A stretch of 64,000 nt of DNA from Erinaceus europaeus (GCF_950295315.1 NC_080175.1:63575353-63639352), one strand, 5' to 3'; positions 22,926 to 35,005 are shown, numbered from the stretch's first letter. Numbers and translations are program-made. Notes: generated from the sequence alone by a model not told the origin.

Positions 22926-23970
22926 TCTTTAAGAGAATTGGTTTACACAGTCATCAAGACAAGATTAGAAATAAGAAACATAAACGCTTCATTAAAAGAC
23001 CAGTACTTTTCAGTCTCCAGTCTCCGTTACAGCTGTGATTAAAAAAAGGTCAACATAAACAGAAGTATTTTGTGGAAGTTTGGTAAATCTTTAAAAGGTA
23101 CTTAGTGCATACACTGATTTTTTTTTCATCATTCTCTTTCTCAGTATGGTGCCTAGAATCTATATATGGTGGTTAGAGAGCTAAATTTTGTTTGGCTTAA
23201 AGCCATGATGTCTATAATATGATGCAGAATGGCATTGGCATATATACTTTGGGTTGTTTATTTTAAGAATTTTTCAAGAAGGGTAAATAAATTTATGTAT
23301 TAATTGACTTTGCATCTATTTTTGACATCTGTATGTAAATACAGTGAAACAGATAGGAAACAATTAGAGAACTATTATGAAACCATTATGCAATTTTGAT
23401 TGTCAAATTCTGACAAGGATTATAGTAGGAGCCAGAATGAAATATCACTACATATTTATGAGAGTTGCTAAAATGCATATTAGTGACAAAAATAACAATT
23501 GGAGGAAATACTAAGTGATTTACATAAATTCGATTAATAATAAACTGGTGAGCATTCACTAGTTCCATGGAGAATAAAAACTCTGAAGAGTGTTAATTTA
23601 CAACAGCCTTCAATTTTGATGTCAGTGATTAAAAAAAAAAAAAAAAAAATGATAGGACTCCACCAATTTGGAAACAAGTTACTCATTGTCATTTTATTAT
23701 CACTGTTCTGTAGGGTCAAATTTATCTTAATTCCATTATATTTTTCCCAAGGAAAGCAGCTGTGATATGTTTTTGACCTAAGGCACCTGAGTCAGTTGGA
23801 AAAAATCTGTACCACAGCTGTACTATCAACATGCAAAATTTCAAACCTGTGGAGAAGGGTTGTTTATATAAAAAAATCCTATTCTTTTGGATATGAGGAT
23901 ATGAAAGGAAGGTGTGTTTTGATGTAACTTTTTTCATATTGCCCTGATAAATAGGATTTGTGTTTGCTGG
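22926..23970. other. No recognised gene
   Basis: AT-rich with an A run at 23631-23650. The ORFs here are short and show no domain. Confidence 0.4.
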
Positions 23971-23974
23971 CTTA

Positions 23975-24180
23975 TTTTTTTAATTATGTTTGTTTCTTGA
24001 ATAGAGAGAGCCAGAAACTAAGAGGGTAGAGGAGAGAGAGATGGAGAGACAGAGACACCTATAGCACTCCTTGTAACTTGCAAGGATTTTTCCCTAAAGG
24101 TGGGGTTAGAGGTGGGGCTGGAACCTGAGCACATTGTAACGTGTGCTCAAACAGGTACACCACCACCCTGGCTTTTTTTT
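23975..24180 (-). mobile_element. SINE-B, antisense
   Basis: The T-rich left side is followed by 'gagagccagaaactaagagg' and 'tgtaacgtgtgctcaaac', with a reversed head 'ccaccaccctggc' at the right. Confidence 0.8.
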
Positions 24181-24595
24181 TTTAATATCCCAATATATCA
24201 ATATTGAGGAATAGTGAAGAATTCTTCATTTAGAGTATGCTTTGTTTCTGACTGTACCCATTACAAACTAAGACAAACTGAGGCCAACACAGAACATAGA
24301 GGAAGATGAAGTATTTACTTACACAAGCACATAGAATAGCCATTATAACAAATTACATATGTAAAGACACAGGAACTGACACACAAGAACATCAGGAGAG
24401 CTGAGCCACCCCCCTACCCCCCCCCCCCCCACACACACACAGCCGGAGTGCCAAAAGTGGCCCCATTGCCTGAGAGAAAGAGACCAGGAATCTTCAAACT
24501 CATGTCTTTTTATAATGATCAGGAACATGATGGTCACTCTTATCCAGAGGGGCAGAGGGGCAAAGAGGCAAAGAGGCAATGAGGCAAAGGGGGCG
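24181..24595. other. No recognised gene; short C and CA runs
   Basis: A C-rich/CA run lies at 24409-24440. At 24545-24590 there is a short tandem of 'aaagaggc'/'caatgaggc' units. No coding signal. Confidence 0.4.
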
Positions 24596-24596
24596 T

Positions 24597-24778
24597 TTTT
24601 TCTTCCTCTTCTTCTTCTTCTTCTTCTTCTTCTTCTTCTTCTTCTTCTTCTTCTTCTTCTTCTTCTTCTTCTTCTTCTTCTTCTTCTTCTTCTCCTTCTC
24701 CTTCTCCTTCTCCTTCTCCTTCTCCTTCTCCTTCTCCTTCTCCTTGTCCTTCTTCTTCTTCTTCTTCTTCTTTTTGTT
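24597..24778. repeat. TTC / TCCTTC microsatellite
   Basis: About 180 bp of pyrimidine-only triplets, first TTC, then alternating TTC-TCC, then TTC again. The poly-K, poly-E, poly-L and poly-F reading frames across it are artefacts. Confidence 0.95.
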
Positions 24779-25970
24779 CTGTGAGTTCTGTAATCTTGCT
24801 CTTTTTAAACAGTTGTTCAGCAGGAGGCAGTCTCTTAACATCTGAAGATCCAGTTGGCCTTACATATTCAGCACAAGGGATTTTCCCAATAGCTGAGGAG
24901 CCACGTGGCCTCTGTCTGGGCACCTGAAAAAATGGAGAGCTTTTAAAATGAAACAGCTCTGAGAAAAGCCTCTGGTTAAACTGGCTTTCTCACATGTATT
25001 CTGATAGCATTAGTTAATATGTTAATATCCAGTACCTATATTGAAAACTACATTTTTATTTACTATTTGTACTGTTTGAGTTTTCTGAACACAATTTAAA
25101 AAATAAAATTTGAGTGGTTCTAGAATTCATTAGATATATACATTATCATGTTTTTCATGATAACATATCAAATCTCTCCAAGTTAAGCCTTTTATTCACT
25201 TTATTTGACTAAAGTATATAAAGTATATACTAAAATTCATTATGTACATGATAGTCTAGTATAAATACATTGATTTTTCACTCCTGAAATTGTCAATGAT
25301 GACCCACTACTTATTGCCACAGAGAGCTAAACTGTCACACTAGCTTATTAACAAAGGGAATTTTGTTTCATTGTATAGTCTTAGTTTAGTATGCATTACT
25401 AAAATAGAGCTCTTTTATTTCACTGTCTTTGATTTATACAGGTGAAGTAAAGGAAAGCAGATAATGCATGGGGCTAATTTTGAGGCCTCCAAATCTAACT
25501 ATCTATAGAAGCATGAAACCCATTATTAAAATGCCTTTAATGTATCTCTATTGCAACAAAAGGTAAGGTCATCAGGAGGCAGGAGAGGATTTGAGAGCCT
25601 GAGGATATCTTTCTGTGTCCAGACTATCTTCAGCTGGTAAAGTTAAGATTAACCCAATTTAACAATTTCTGTACATACCATGTTCACGTTATTAGATTAG
25701 ATAGTCCAAACAGTTTTTATGGTGACTGAAATTCACTGTTATTAGTATTAGATGTTATGTTGACATTACAGTAAATTAAACAAATATATACTACACCTTT
25801 TATATTCTGTATATAGCTCCATGAAGTCATGTAAATCTAATAAACAATACATTGAAAAAAGATTTTTGTACTAATTCTGTTTATTTATGCTTGACATAGT
25901 TCAACATTTATCAGGGCTATCATAAAGGATAGCAGAGAGTGAATGAGCAGAGAGTGAATGAGATAATGGA
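24779..25970. other. No recognised feature
   Basis: AT-rich, single-copy in appearance. About 25915-25965 has a short tandem 'gagtgaatgagcagagagtgaatgag'-type repeat next to the L1 insertion site. Confidence 0.4.
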
Positions 25971-27389
25971 TGGGCTGGTAATTTCTTTTTTTTTTTATCA
26001 GTTTATTTTTTTTTATTTAAGAAAGGAGACGTTAACAAAATCATAGGATTGGGGGTACAACTCCACACAATTCCCGCCACCCAATCTCTATATCCTGTCC
26101 CCTCCCCTGATAGCTTTCCCATTCTCTATCCCTCTGGGAGCATGGACCCAGGGTCATTGTGGGTTGCAGAAGGTGGAAGGTCTGGCTTCTGTAATTGCTT
26201 CCCCGCTGAACATCGGCATTGACTGGTCAGTCCATACTCCCAGTCTGCCTCTCTCTTTCCCTAGTAGGGTGGGTCTCTGGGGAAGCAGAACTCCAGGACT
26301 CATTGGTGGGGTCTTCAGTCCAGGAAAGCCTGGCCAGCATCCTGATGGCATCTGGAATCTGGTGGCTGAAAAGAGAGTTAACATACAAAGCCAAACAAAT
26401 TGTTGAAAAATCATGGACCCAAAGGATGGAATAGTGGAGATAAAGTGTTGGGGGGTACTCAGTGCAAACTCTAGTGTACTACTGCTTTCAGGTGTATAAT
26501 TGCCCAGCTTTATGGATATGTGTGGACATATGTTCTATCTACTGAAACCTGGTCTATATCTAGGTTTTGGGACTTTGTTAGGAAGTGAACCACGTGGGAT
26601 GGGGTTAGAGAATACCATGAAAGGAAAGGTTTCACCCAAGTGATGAAGCTGAAGGGTTGCCATTCCACACCTCAAGTCTCTGGACAAAGTCTGTAGTGAA
26701 GCATGCTGGGATGGCACTCATTATGTTGATTAGGTTGCAATCAGCTGATGCAATATTATTTGATAAGAACGGGAGAAGCATATGGGAAAGTGGGCCCTAC
26801 CCTAGGGTCCCAGGACTGGGGGAAGTTTAGGCTCTATAGTGGAAATGTGAGGTTCCTGCTATCTTAGGGTTCAAGAAGACAATGGATAGTTATTGTTATC
26901 ATCACATTATTTGGTAATTGGGTTAACTTTGAAACAGTCCCTTTGTTAGACATACAATCAGTTTTACCCCTTCATATTAATTAAAAAGTGATTTATATAA
27001 CTACAATTTAATAGGTGTGTACATAAACACCATTCCCACCACCAAAAGATTGTGTCCCATCCCACCTACCCACTCCCACCCCAACCCCCCCGCCGGCCCA
27101 GGAAGCCTCACGTCCACCCTCTCCCTCACCTCAGGGTTTTTAATTTGGTGCCCTACTTAATTTAGTCAGATCCTGCTTTGAGTTTCCCTTTCTGATCTTC
27201 TTTCTCAACTTCTGTTGATGAGTGGGATCACCCCATACTCATCTTTATCTTTCAGACTTAGCTCACTTAACATAGGGTCAGAAAAGTTGATTTCATTGTT
27301 CTTAGTAGCTGCATAGTATTCCACTGTGTATATACCACAGCTTTCTCAGCCACTCATCTGTTATTGGGCACCTGGGTTGCTTCCAGGTT

Positions 27390-27962
27390 TTAGCTATTAT
27401 GAGTTGTGCTGCTATAAACATAGGAGTATACACATCTTTTTGGTTGGGTGTTATGGAGTCCTTGGGGTAGATCCAGGAGAGGAATTACTGAATTATTTGG
27501 AAGGTCCATGTCTAGCCTTGTGAGAGTTCTCCAGACTGCTCTCCACAGAGGCTGGACCAATTTACATTCCCACCAGCAATGCAAAAGGCTTCCTCTGTCC
27601 CCACAGCCTTTCCAGCATTTGTTGCTGCTGTCCTTTTTGATGTATGTCATTCTTACAGGAGTGAGGTGGTATCTCGGTGTTGTCTTTATTTGCATTTCTC
27701 TGACAATCAGTGACCTAGAGCAGTTTTTCATATGTTTGTTAGCCTTTTGGATCTCCTCTGGAGTGAATATTCTGTTCATATCTTCTGCCCATTTATGGAT
27801 GCCGTCATTTGCTTTTTTGGTGCTATGTTTGCTGAGCTCTTTGTATATTTTGGTGATTAGTCTCTTGTCTGATGTATGGCATGTGACGATCATCTCCCAT
27901 TCTTTGTTTGTGTGATAGTTTCTTTGGCTGTGCAGATGCTTTTCAATTTGATATAGTCCCAT
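27390..27962 (-). pseudogene. L1 ORF2 C-terminal domain fragment
   Basis: A 190-residue open stretch on the minus strand reads as the L1 ORF2p C-terminus. It contains KKDSNKCWKGCGDRGSLLHC continued by WWEC, a C-x3-C-x7-H-x4-C knuckle, preceded by KWAEDMNRIFTPEEIQKA. It lacks the endonuclease and reverse transcriptase and ends at a premature stop, so no activity is expected. The opposing + strand ORF at 27448-27915 is its shadow. Confidence 0.9.
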
Positions 27963-28954
27963 TTGTTTGTTTCTGCTTTAGTCTTCCTTGCATTTGGGTT
28001 TGTTTCATCAAAGATGTCATTGAGGTTAGGTAGGAAAGTGTCTTATCAATGTTTTCTTCTAAGTATTTGATTGTTTCTGGTCTAACATCCAGGTCTTTAA
28101 TCCATTTTGAGTTTATTTTTGTTTCTGGTGAGGTAAAGTTTTTCAGTTTCATTTTTCTGCATGTTTCAACCCAGTTTTCCCAGCACCATTTATTAAAGAG
28201 AGCCTCCTTCTTCCATTTAATGCTTTGGCCCCCCTTATCAAAGATTAGATGTCCATAGGTGTGGAAGTTTAGTTCTGGGCTTTCAATTCTGTTCCACAGG
28301 TCTATTTGCCTATTTTTGTTCCAGTACTAGGTTGTCTTGATGATGATGGCTTTATAATAAAGTTTGAGGTATGGGGGTGTGATGCTTCCGTATCTGTTTC
28401 TTTTCCTCAAGATTGTTTTGGCAATTCTAGATGTTTTCTGGTTCCAAATAAATGATTGTAGTTTTTTTCTATTCTCTTTAAGAAGCTTGGTGGAACTTTG
28501 ATGGGTATCGCATTAAATTTGTATATTGCTATGGGGTGAATATTCATTTTGATGATATGTATTCTTCTAATCCATGAGCATGGGATGCTTTTACATTTCT
28601 TGATAATAGTTTCAATTTCCTTGAATAGTGACTCATAGTTTTTAGTAACAAGTCTTTCACTTTTTTGGTCAGCTTTACTCCTAGGTATTTTATTTATTTT
28701 CCTGAGACAGTGAATGGGAGTGATTTCTGGATGTGTTCTTCTTCAGATTTTGTGTTTGCATAAAGAAATGCCACTGATTTTTGTACATTGATTTTGTAGT
28801 TGGTTCTTTGAAAGATTAAACAAAATTGACAAACCCCTAGCCAGACTCACTAAACAAAAAAGGGAGAAGATTCAAATTAATAGAATTGTAAACAATAGTG
28901 GAGATATCACAACTGAAACTACAGAAATCCAGATAATCATGTGAAACTTCTATG

Positions 28955-29181
28955 AAGAACTATACGCTCGAACCCCGGCTCCCCACCTGCAGGGGAGTTG
29001 CTTCACAGGCGGTGAAGCAGGTCTGCAGGTGTCTATCTTTCTCTCCTCCTCTCTGTCTTCCCCTCCTCTGTCCATTTCTCTCTGTCCTATCCAACAACGA
29101 CAACAACAATAATAACTACAACAATAAAACAACAAGGGCAACAAAAGGGAATAAATAAATTTTAAAAAAAGAACTATACGC
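28955..29181 (+). mobile_element. 5'-truncated SINE-A inside the inverted L1 part
   Basis: The SINE (28968-29168) starts at its B box ('tcgaaccccggctcc') and lacks the A-box head. A perfect 13-bp duplication 'aagaactatacgc' flanks it (28955-28967, 29169-29181). It interrupts ORF2 and so is younger than the L1 it lies in. Confidence 0.93.
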
Positions 29182-29534
29182 CACGAAACTAGAGAATGTG
29201 GAAGAAATGGAAAAATTCCTAGAAACATATGCCCTTCCAAAACTGAACCAAGGAGAACTACAAAACCTAAATCCTAAATGCACCAATCACAGACAAAGAA
29301 ATCAAAACCATTATTAAGAATCTCCCCAACAACAGAAGTCCTGGACCAGATGGCTTCATAAACGAATTCTACAAAACCTTCAGAAACAGTTAGTACCCAT
29401 ACTTTTAAAACTTTTCCATAAGTTTGAAGAAACAGGAACACTCCCTTCCACCATCTATGAAGCCAACATCACCCTGATGCCAAAAGCAGAGAGGGACACA
29501 ACAAAAAAAGGAAAACTACAGACCAATATTTCTG

Positions 29535-29948
29535 ATGAACATAGATGCCAAAATATTAAACAAGATCTTGGCCAACTGGATACAGCAGCATATCAAAAAG
29601 ATTGTTCATCATGACCAAGTGGGATTTATCCCAGGAATGCAAGGCTGGTTCAACATCTATAAGTCAATCAATGTCATTCACCACATCAATAAAAGCAAAG
29701 CCAAAAACCACATGATTACCTCAATAGATGCAGAGAAGGCCTTTGACAAAATCCAACACCCATTCATGCTCAAAACTCTACAAAAAATGGGAATAGATGG
29801 GAAATTCCTCAATTTAGTAGAATCCATTTATAGCAAACCTACAGCCAACATCATACTCAATGGACAGAAACTGAAAGCACTCCCCCTCAGATCGGGGACT
29901 AGACAGGGTTGTCCACTGTCACCACTACTCTTCAACATAGTATTGTAA
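29535..29948 (+). pseudogene. L1 ORF2 reverse-transcriptase fragment
   Basis: A 137-residue stretch of L1 reverse transcriptase with [16 protein letters not shown], motif [13 protein letters not shown], and [17 protein letters not shown], then a stop. The sequence leaves L1 at about 30003, before the motif-C region. It belongs to the inverted half of the 25972-30018 insertion. There is no start or endonuclease, so it is not functional. Confidence 0.92.
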
Positions 29949-30018
29949 GTTCTTGCCATAGCAATCAGGCAAGAAAAAGAAATCAAAGGAATACAGATTG
30001 GAAGGGCTGGTAATTTCT

Positions 30019-30232
30019 ATTAAAGAACTAATTAAGTCTAAAGATATCTAAAATATTTTAAGGATTTACTGTTAATCCAGAAATACACAGTACATTGTTA
30101 TTGAGAAGACAGTAGACAAGGTAGAAGCCAAAACCTGAAGAAAATTTGAAAAAGTTTCAGGTTTATTGTCATTTGTTATGTAAAAGGAAAACAATATTTT
30201 CTGTGCTAAAGTTTAATTTCTGTATACAGGAT
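30019..30232. other. No recognised feature
   Basis: AT-rich flank of the L1 insertion; nothing recognised. Confidence 0.4.
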
Positions 30233-30234
30233 CA

Positions 30235-30425
30235 GTTCATTTATTTATTTATTAGTATTTCTGGGGATCAGTGCCACCACTATGAACCCATTGTTCTCAG
30301 CAGCAATTTTTTTCTTTCTATTTTACTTGATAGGACAGAGGGAAATTGAGAAGAAAGGAAGAGACAGAGAGGGAGAAACAAAAATCGACACGTGCAGACC
30401 TGTTTCACCTACTCCCCTTAAAGTT
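30235..30425 (-). mobile_element. SINE-A, antisense, old
   Basis: The reversed 3' unit 'ggggatcagtgccaccacta' is followed by 'gataggacagagggaaattg' and 'cagacctgtttcacc'. The head is missing, so it is truncated on the right. Confidence 0.8.
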
Positions 30426-30900
30426 TCTCTTCTAAGTATAGATAAACACAAAACAAAATTGGTGATACAAAAATAAATCACATGAAATACCTACAACACA
30501 TGAGAACAACAACAACAAAAAAGTTATACTAAAACCAGGATGTTCAACAAAGAGCCAACAACAGAAATGATGGATTAAAAAAAAAAAACCATAATCAACA
30601 GAATAATTCATTTATTCCAATTCTCATTATCAATAGTCTTAAAATATATCTATGTATTGGGTAAGATCAATCTAACCATATTTACTACCATTTACTTGTA
30701 GGGATCATTACATTAATATTATAATTGTTTTCTTCATATTGTAAATATCACTATTTTATTCACTCAGTTCCAAAATAATTGCCAATAGTTCTATTAACTG
30801 ATCAGTAACCAGATCTTATTATTTCTCTTCTGATAATCACCCATTGAGTGATCTCTAGGCTCATTTAAGGCAAAGCCAAATTCCCTTAAGTACCTTAAAA
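30426..30900. other. No recognised feature
   Basis: AT-rich; nothing recognised. Confidence 0.4.
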
Positions 30901-30902
30901 GG

Positions 30903-31200
30903 GGGAGTCGGGCTGTAGGGCAGCAGGTTAAGCACATGTGGCACAAAGCACAAGGACCAGCGTAAGGATCCCAGTTCGAGTCCCAGCTCCCCACCTACAG
31001 GGGAGTTGCTTCACAAGCTGTGAAGCAGGTCTGCAGGAGTCCATCTTTCTCTCCCCTTCTCTGTCTTTCCTTCCTCTCTCCATTTCTCTCTGTCCTATCT
31101 AACAACAATGACATCCGTAATAACAACAATAACTACAACAATTAAAAATCAACAACAAAGGCAAAAAAAGGGAAAATAAATAAATATAAAATTTAAAGAA
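30903..31200 (+). mobile_element. SINE-A, sense, near complete
   Basis: The head 'gggagtcgggctgtaggg' is followed by 'ggttaagcacatgtggcac' (A-box region), 'cccagttcgagtcccagc' (B box), 'tgaagcaggtctgcagg', 'tctctctgtcctatctaac', an AAC-rich region and an A-rich tail. It is a good reference copy for the family in this window. Confidence 0.95.
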
Positions 31201-31676
31201 CATTTTTTTTTAAAGTACCACAAATGGTCCCAAGATGCAAACCCTTTTTACCTAAGACACCTAATTACTGTCACCCACTCAATAATATAAGATTCTCAAT
31301 TAGGTAAGAATATCATCTAGTGGGGTTTATTTCACAAATATTTCCAAACATTAACATATTTAGAATAGGGTAGAGAAATGTCTTTCATAATTAGGAATTT
31401 TATTATTATTTTTTAGAGCTCAGAGCTTAAAAAGGAAACATGCATAGACAGGATTACTCAGAAAGAGATGAGAAACACAAAAATAAGTAATTTAATAAAA
31501 CTAAATAAGATGGCGAAATAAGGCTGTATTAAAAAATCCAGGTATATTTTGTTGTGAAACTGTTTCATTGTTCTTAGGAAGTACATATAATTTGGCAAAC
31601 AGCATTTTGTAATAGAGTACATTAATTCATTTATTTAAGAGTCCAGTGCTTTATACATTGTGCCACCTCCTGGACC
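31201..31676. other. No recognised feature
   Basis: AT-rich; nothing recognised apart from a SINE-like end 'gtgccacctcctggacca' at about 31659-31677, possibly a remnant head. Confidence 0.4.
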
Positions 31677-31678
31677 AC

Positions 31679-31971
31679 AAGTACATTACTTTTTAATATA
31701 TTTATTTATTTTCCCTTTTGCTGCCTTTTTATTGTTGCTGTAGTTATTATTGATGTTGTTATTGATGGATAGGACAGAGAGAAATGGATAGAGGAAGGGA
31801 AGACAGAGAGAAAGACACCTGCAGAGCTTCTTCTCAGCTTGTGAAACAACTCCCCTGTAGTTGGGGAGCCGGGGCCTGGAGCTGAGATCCTTAAGCCTGT
31901 CCTTTCACTTTGCGCCACATGTGCTTAACCCGCTGTGCTACTGCCTAACTCCCGAGTACATTAATTTTTTA
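31679..31971 (-). mobile_element. SINE-A, antisense
   Basis: Tail side 'tttattttcccttttgctgcc', head side 'gctactgcctaactccc'. The duplication 'agtacattactttttaa'/'agtacattaatttttta' flanks it. Confidence 0.9.
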
Positions 31972-32195
31972 AAACTTAAAAAAAATATATTTATTTAAAT
32001 GTGGATAGAGACAGAGTAATTGTGAGGGGAGAGGGAGACAAAGATGGAGAGAGGGACCTGCAGCCCTGCTTCACTGTTCATGAAGCTTTCCCCCTGCAGG
32101 TGGTGACCCAGGGCTTGAAACTCCAACTTGACACACTTCTATGTATGCACTTAACCAGGTGTGTCACTGCTTGGACCCTTGAGTACACTGATTGT
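31972..32195 (-). mobile_element. SINE-B, antisense, next to the previous SINE
   Basis: The T-rich side abuts the duplication of the preceding SINE. The reversed head is 'gtgtcactgcttggaccc', followed by a third copy of the target word ('gagtacactgatt'). Two SINEs therefore used essentially the same site. Confidence 0.85.
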
Positions 32196-32379
32196 TTTTA
32201 CATAATTTATGTCATAACCATTAAGAAATTTGAAAAATATTATTAAGCATTATATAGTTTCATATATATCCTTGATAGTCTTAGCATTCTACCACTTCCA
32301 TCAAATACAAAACCAAAAACCAACAAAAAAATAACAAAAAATTAAAAAATTCATAAATTTAGGTAAAGCCTTTTTGTAA

Positions 32380-32583
32380 ATGTTTTATTTATTTATTATT
32401 GTTTAGAGATAGATAAATTGAGAATGAAGAAGAAGATAGAGAGAGAGAGACAGGGAGATACCTGCAGCATTGCTTCACCACTTTGAAGCTTTCCCCATCT
32501 AGGTGGTGACCAGAGGCTTGAACCTGGGTCCTTAGAGCACTGTAATCTGCATACTTAACTAGGTGTGCCACTGACTGGCCCCA
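32380..32583 (-). mobile_element. SINE-B, antisense
   Basis: It reads 'gcattgcttcaccac', 'gaagctttccccatctagg' and the reversed head 'tgccactgactggcccc'. Confidence 0.9.
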
Positions 32584-32692
32584 AGAATTTTCATTAATAC
32601 TATTTTGATTTGTAATGTGGTATTCTCAGCAGTGCCATATTAAATTAGAATAAAACTAAAGTCTATAGTTTCTTATATCATATTTCTTTTTC

Positions 32693-32968
32693 AAAAAATA
32701 TTTATTTCCTTTTGTTGCCCTTGTTGTTTTATTGTAGTTATTATAGTTGTTGTTATTGATGTTGTCGTTGTTGGATAGGACACAGAGAAATAGAGAGAGG
32801 TGGAGAAAACAGAGAGGGGGCTAGAAAGACACCTGCAGACCTCCTTCACCCTTTGTGAAGCGACTCCGCTGCAGGTGGGTAGCCAGGGTCTCAAACCGGG
32901 ATCCTTACGCCTGTCCTTGCACTTTGTGCCACGTGCACTTAACCTCTTGTGCTCCATCTGACTCCAAA
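32693..32968 (-). mobile_element. SINE-A, antisense
   Basis: Tail side 'tttccttttgttgccc', 'ggataggacacagagaaat' in the body, and the reversed head 'gctccatctgactcc' at the right. Confidence 0.9.
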
Positions 32969-33169
32969 AAAGTCATATTTCTAAGAGACAACAATACATA
33001 CAGAGCAATAATCATCTGAACTCTATTGTAATATGACTATGAATTTAGATCCAGCAAAATAAGTCACTTGGACAATTCATTCACCTTTGTCATGCAGTTA
33101 AATAAGATGAGAATCTGAAAACACTCCTGCCTTTCTGTATTTGTGCCTATCTTTTTAAAATCTCTGTTC

Positions 33170-33420
33170 TTTGGGTTAATGGATTACAGTAAAGTTGAAG
33201 ATATAATTTCTTGTTAGGTGTCTATAAAACATTCTTCTCTCCATCTTAGGTCCATTTCCACCATCAAGTCCCAAGAACCCAAAGCCCCCACCCAAACTAT
33301 TCTCTATTCTCCTTCCAAAGATCCAATTTTCTTTAGTGTAGTACAGCAAACCCAGACCAGTTTTACAATCTGAAAAAGTCAGGCTGGAGTGGTTAAAGCC
33401 CCTCTGAAGTATGGTGGAGT
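33170..33420 (-). mobile_element. Possible old L1 3' end, antisense
   Basis: 'ctttagtgtagtacagcaaa' and 'cccagaccagttttac' resemble the reversed 3' end block of 13850-13900 and 55375-55410. It is strongly diverged and its limits are uncertain. Confidence 0.5.
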
Positions 33421-33424
33421 ACAT

Positions 33425-33426
<2 letters not shown>

Positions 33427-33475
<49 letters not shown>
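33427..33475. repeat. CA microsatellite
   Basis: About 24 CA units. Confidence 0.97.
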
Positions 33476-33476
<1 letters not shown>

Positions 33477-33497
33477 CCCATTTCAAAATTTAATTCA

Positions 33498-33570
33498 TTG
33501 CAGGTGTCTCTCTCCTCTGCTCTCCATTATTTCTGGCTGTCTCTATCCAATAAATAAAGATAATTTTTTT
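33498..33570 (+). mobile_element. SINE-B 3' part, 5'-truncated
   Basis: Only the end is present: 'gcaggtgtctctctcc', then 'tggctgtctctatccaat' and the AATAAA-containing tail. Confidence 0.75.
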
Positions 33571-34660
33571 AATTTAACTCATAAAACTACTCAAACATAT
33601 TCAATCTCTTCACACATGCAAACATAGAACAGTAGTCTATTTTTAGTTGTTCTAAATTGATTGGGTATTTGAAACAAGGGTCCACCGTCACATAAAGGCA
33701 AGTACTCTCACAATAGCTAATGCAGAAAGTAAAAAACAAACAAAACAAACAAAAAAAACCCAAGAATGTGGCTGTGAGATCTACAACAGAAGCTGCAGTT
33801 ACTACTGGAATCAGACTCCACAGCCATCTATTAAGGGTGAGCAGTTATGCAGATAGAAGTGGGAAGGCCTGAGTGGACCTAGTAGCAAGTGGAAGATGTC
33901 CCAGCATCCATCGTTTTTCAGCTTCTTTAGTTATGGCCTCAACAGGTTTCTTCCTAGAGAAAACACCATGAACAAATTTTCACCATTCTATCTTATTTTA
34001 AGAGGATGAGGTCAACAAACAGTGGTGGGGATATGGGTTAGCTGAGTACTGATGTGATTTGACATTTTCAAGTCACCTCACCCACCCCACCACCACCAAG
34101 ATCATAGCAACTAAATCTATCATTTGGGTACTGAGTTTCAGTGTCTATCCCTACCAATTGAATAATTTGTCAATATAACCTTAATGTCCCCTTCACTGTG
34201 ACTAACCTTATGTTTCTTCCAGATAGAAAACCTCTTAATTTCACTTTTATTAGATCATTTAATTTCAAAACTTATAACAGTAAATTCCTTTTCTGTTCCT
34301 CTGAGATGTAAAACTTCCTTGAGTTTCTTGCCACTTTTACAACACAAAAATGTCTTTCTCTAGGCCCTGGGAGTCATTTCTTTGAAATGTAATCATCAGG
34401 AAAGATGGTCTTTAGCTTCCCGTCTCAATGGGAGTGTTGGAGCCTATGTTCCAAATGCACCAGTTGGTAAGCACTGGCACCTAATCATATTGAACAACCT
34501 ACTCCCTTCAGTACAGTACTTTTCCATTAGCTTACCCTAGTCTTTGAAAGGCTCCTAACTTTTGTAGTGGAATTGAGTTCAGTCTCTCTCCCTTACAGCC
34601 ATAGTCATAATTGGAGGATTCCTATCTTGTGTATTTATCTAGTGCAATTTCCCCATATAA
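33571..34660. other. Over 1 kb with no assigned feature
   Basis: Moderately AT-rich. 34340-34630 looks like an old interspersed repeat but I cannot name it. No coding signal. Confidence 0.35.
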
Positions 34661-34661
34661 A

Positions 34662-35005
34662 AATGACAAGTTGGGAGTCAGGCAGTAGTGCAGCTGGATA
34701 AACTCATGTGGCGCAAAGCGTAAGGACCGCCTGTAGGATCCCGGTTCGAGCCCCCCCCCCCCCGGCTCCCCACCTGCAGGGGAGTTGCTTCACAGGTGGT
34801 GAAGTAGGTCTGCAGGTGTCTTATCTTTCTCTCCCCTTCTCTGTCTTCCCCTCCTCTCTCCATTTCTCTCTGTCCTATCCAACAACAATGACATCAGTAA
34901 CAACAACAATAATAACTACAACAATAAAACAACAAGGGCAACAAAGGGAATAAATAAAAAAATTTTAAAAGAGTTAAACTTTTAAGAAAAAGAATGACAA
35001 GTTTA
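34662..35005 (+). mobile_element. SINE-A, first of three SINEs at one target
   Basis: A complete SINE-A (34673-34992) from 'gggagtcaggcagtag' to an A-rich tail. The target word 'aatgacaagtt' lies before it (34662) and 'aatgacaagttta' after it (34993). A C run at 34750-34763 interrupts the B-box area. Confidence 0.93.

Larger units (their letters stand above)
25972..30018 (-). mobile_element. L1 with 5' inversion (twin priming), one insertion
   Basis: Identical 15-bp copies of 'gggctggtaatttct' lie at 25972-25986 and 30004-30018. Inside, from left: poly-T, antisense 3' UTR (26010-27050), antisense ORF2 C-terminus (27050-28800), then a strand switch near 28800 and sense ORF2 reverse-transcriptase region (28805-30003). 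In L1 order the inverted part ends just before, and the antisense part begins after, the segment encoding the polymerase motif-C aspartates, so roughly 100-150 bp including that motif is missing at the junction. A SINE sits inside at 28968-29168. The element is dead. Confidence 0.93.

Noticed and set aside
24500..24923. Long poly-Lys, poly-Glu, poly-Leu and poly-Phe ORFs
   Set aside because: They are translations of the TTC/TCC microsatellite in different frames.
27448..27915. 155-residue + strand ORF
   Set aside because: Antisense shadow of the L1 ORF2 C-terminus on the minus strand.
30903..30990. tRNA gene with A and B boxes
   Set aside because: It is the tRNA-derived head of SINE-A, repeated many times in the window; the cloverleaf is not preserved.
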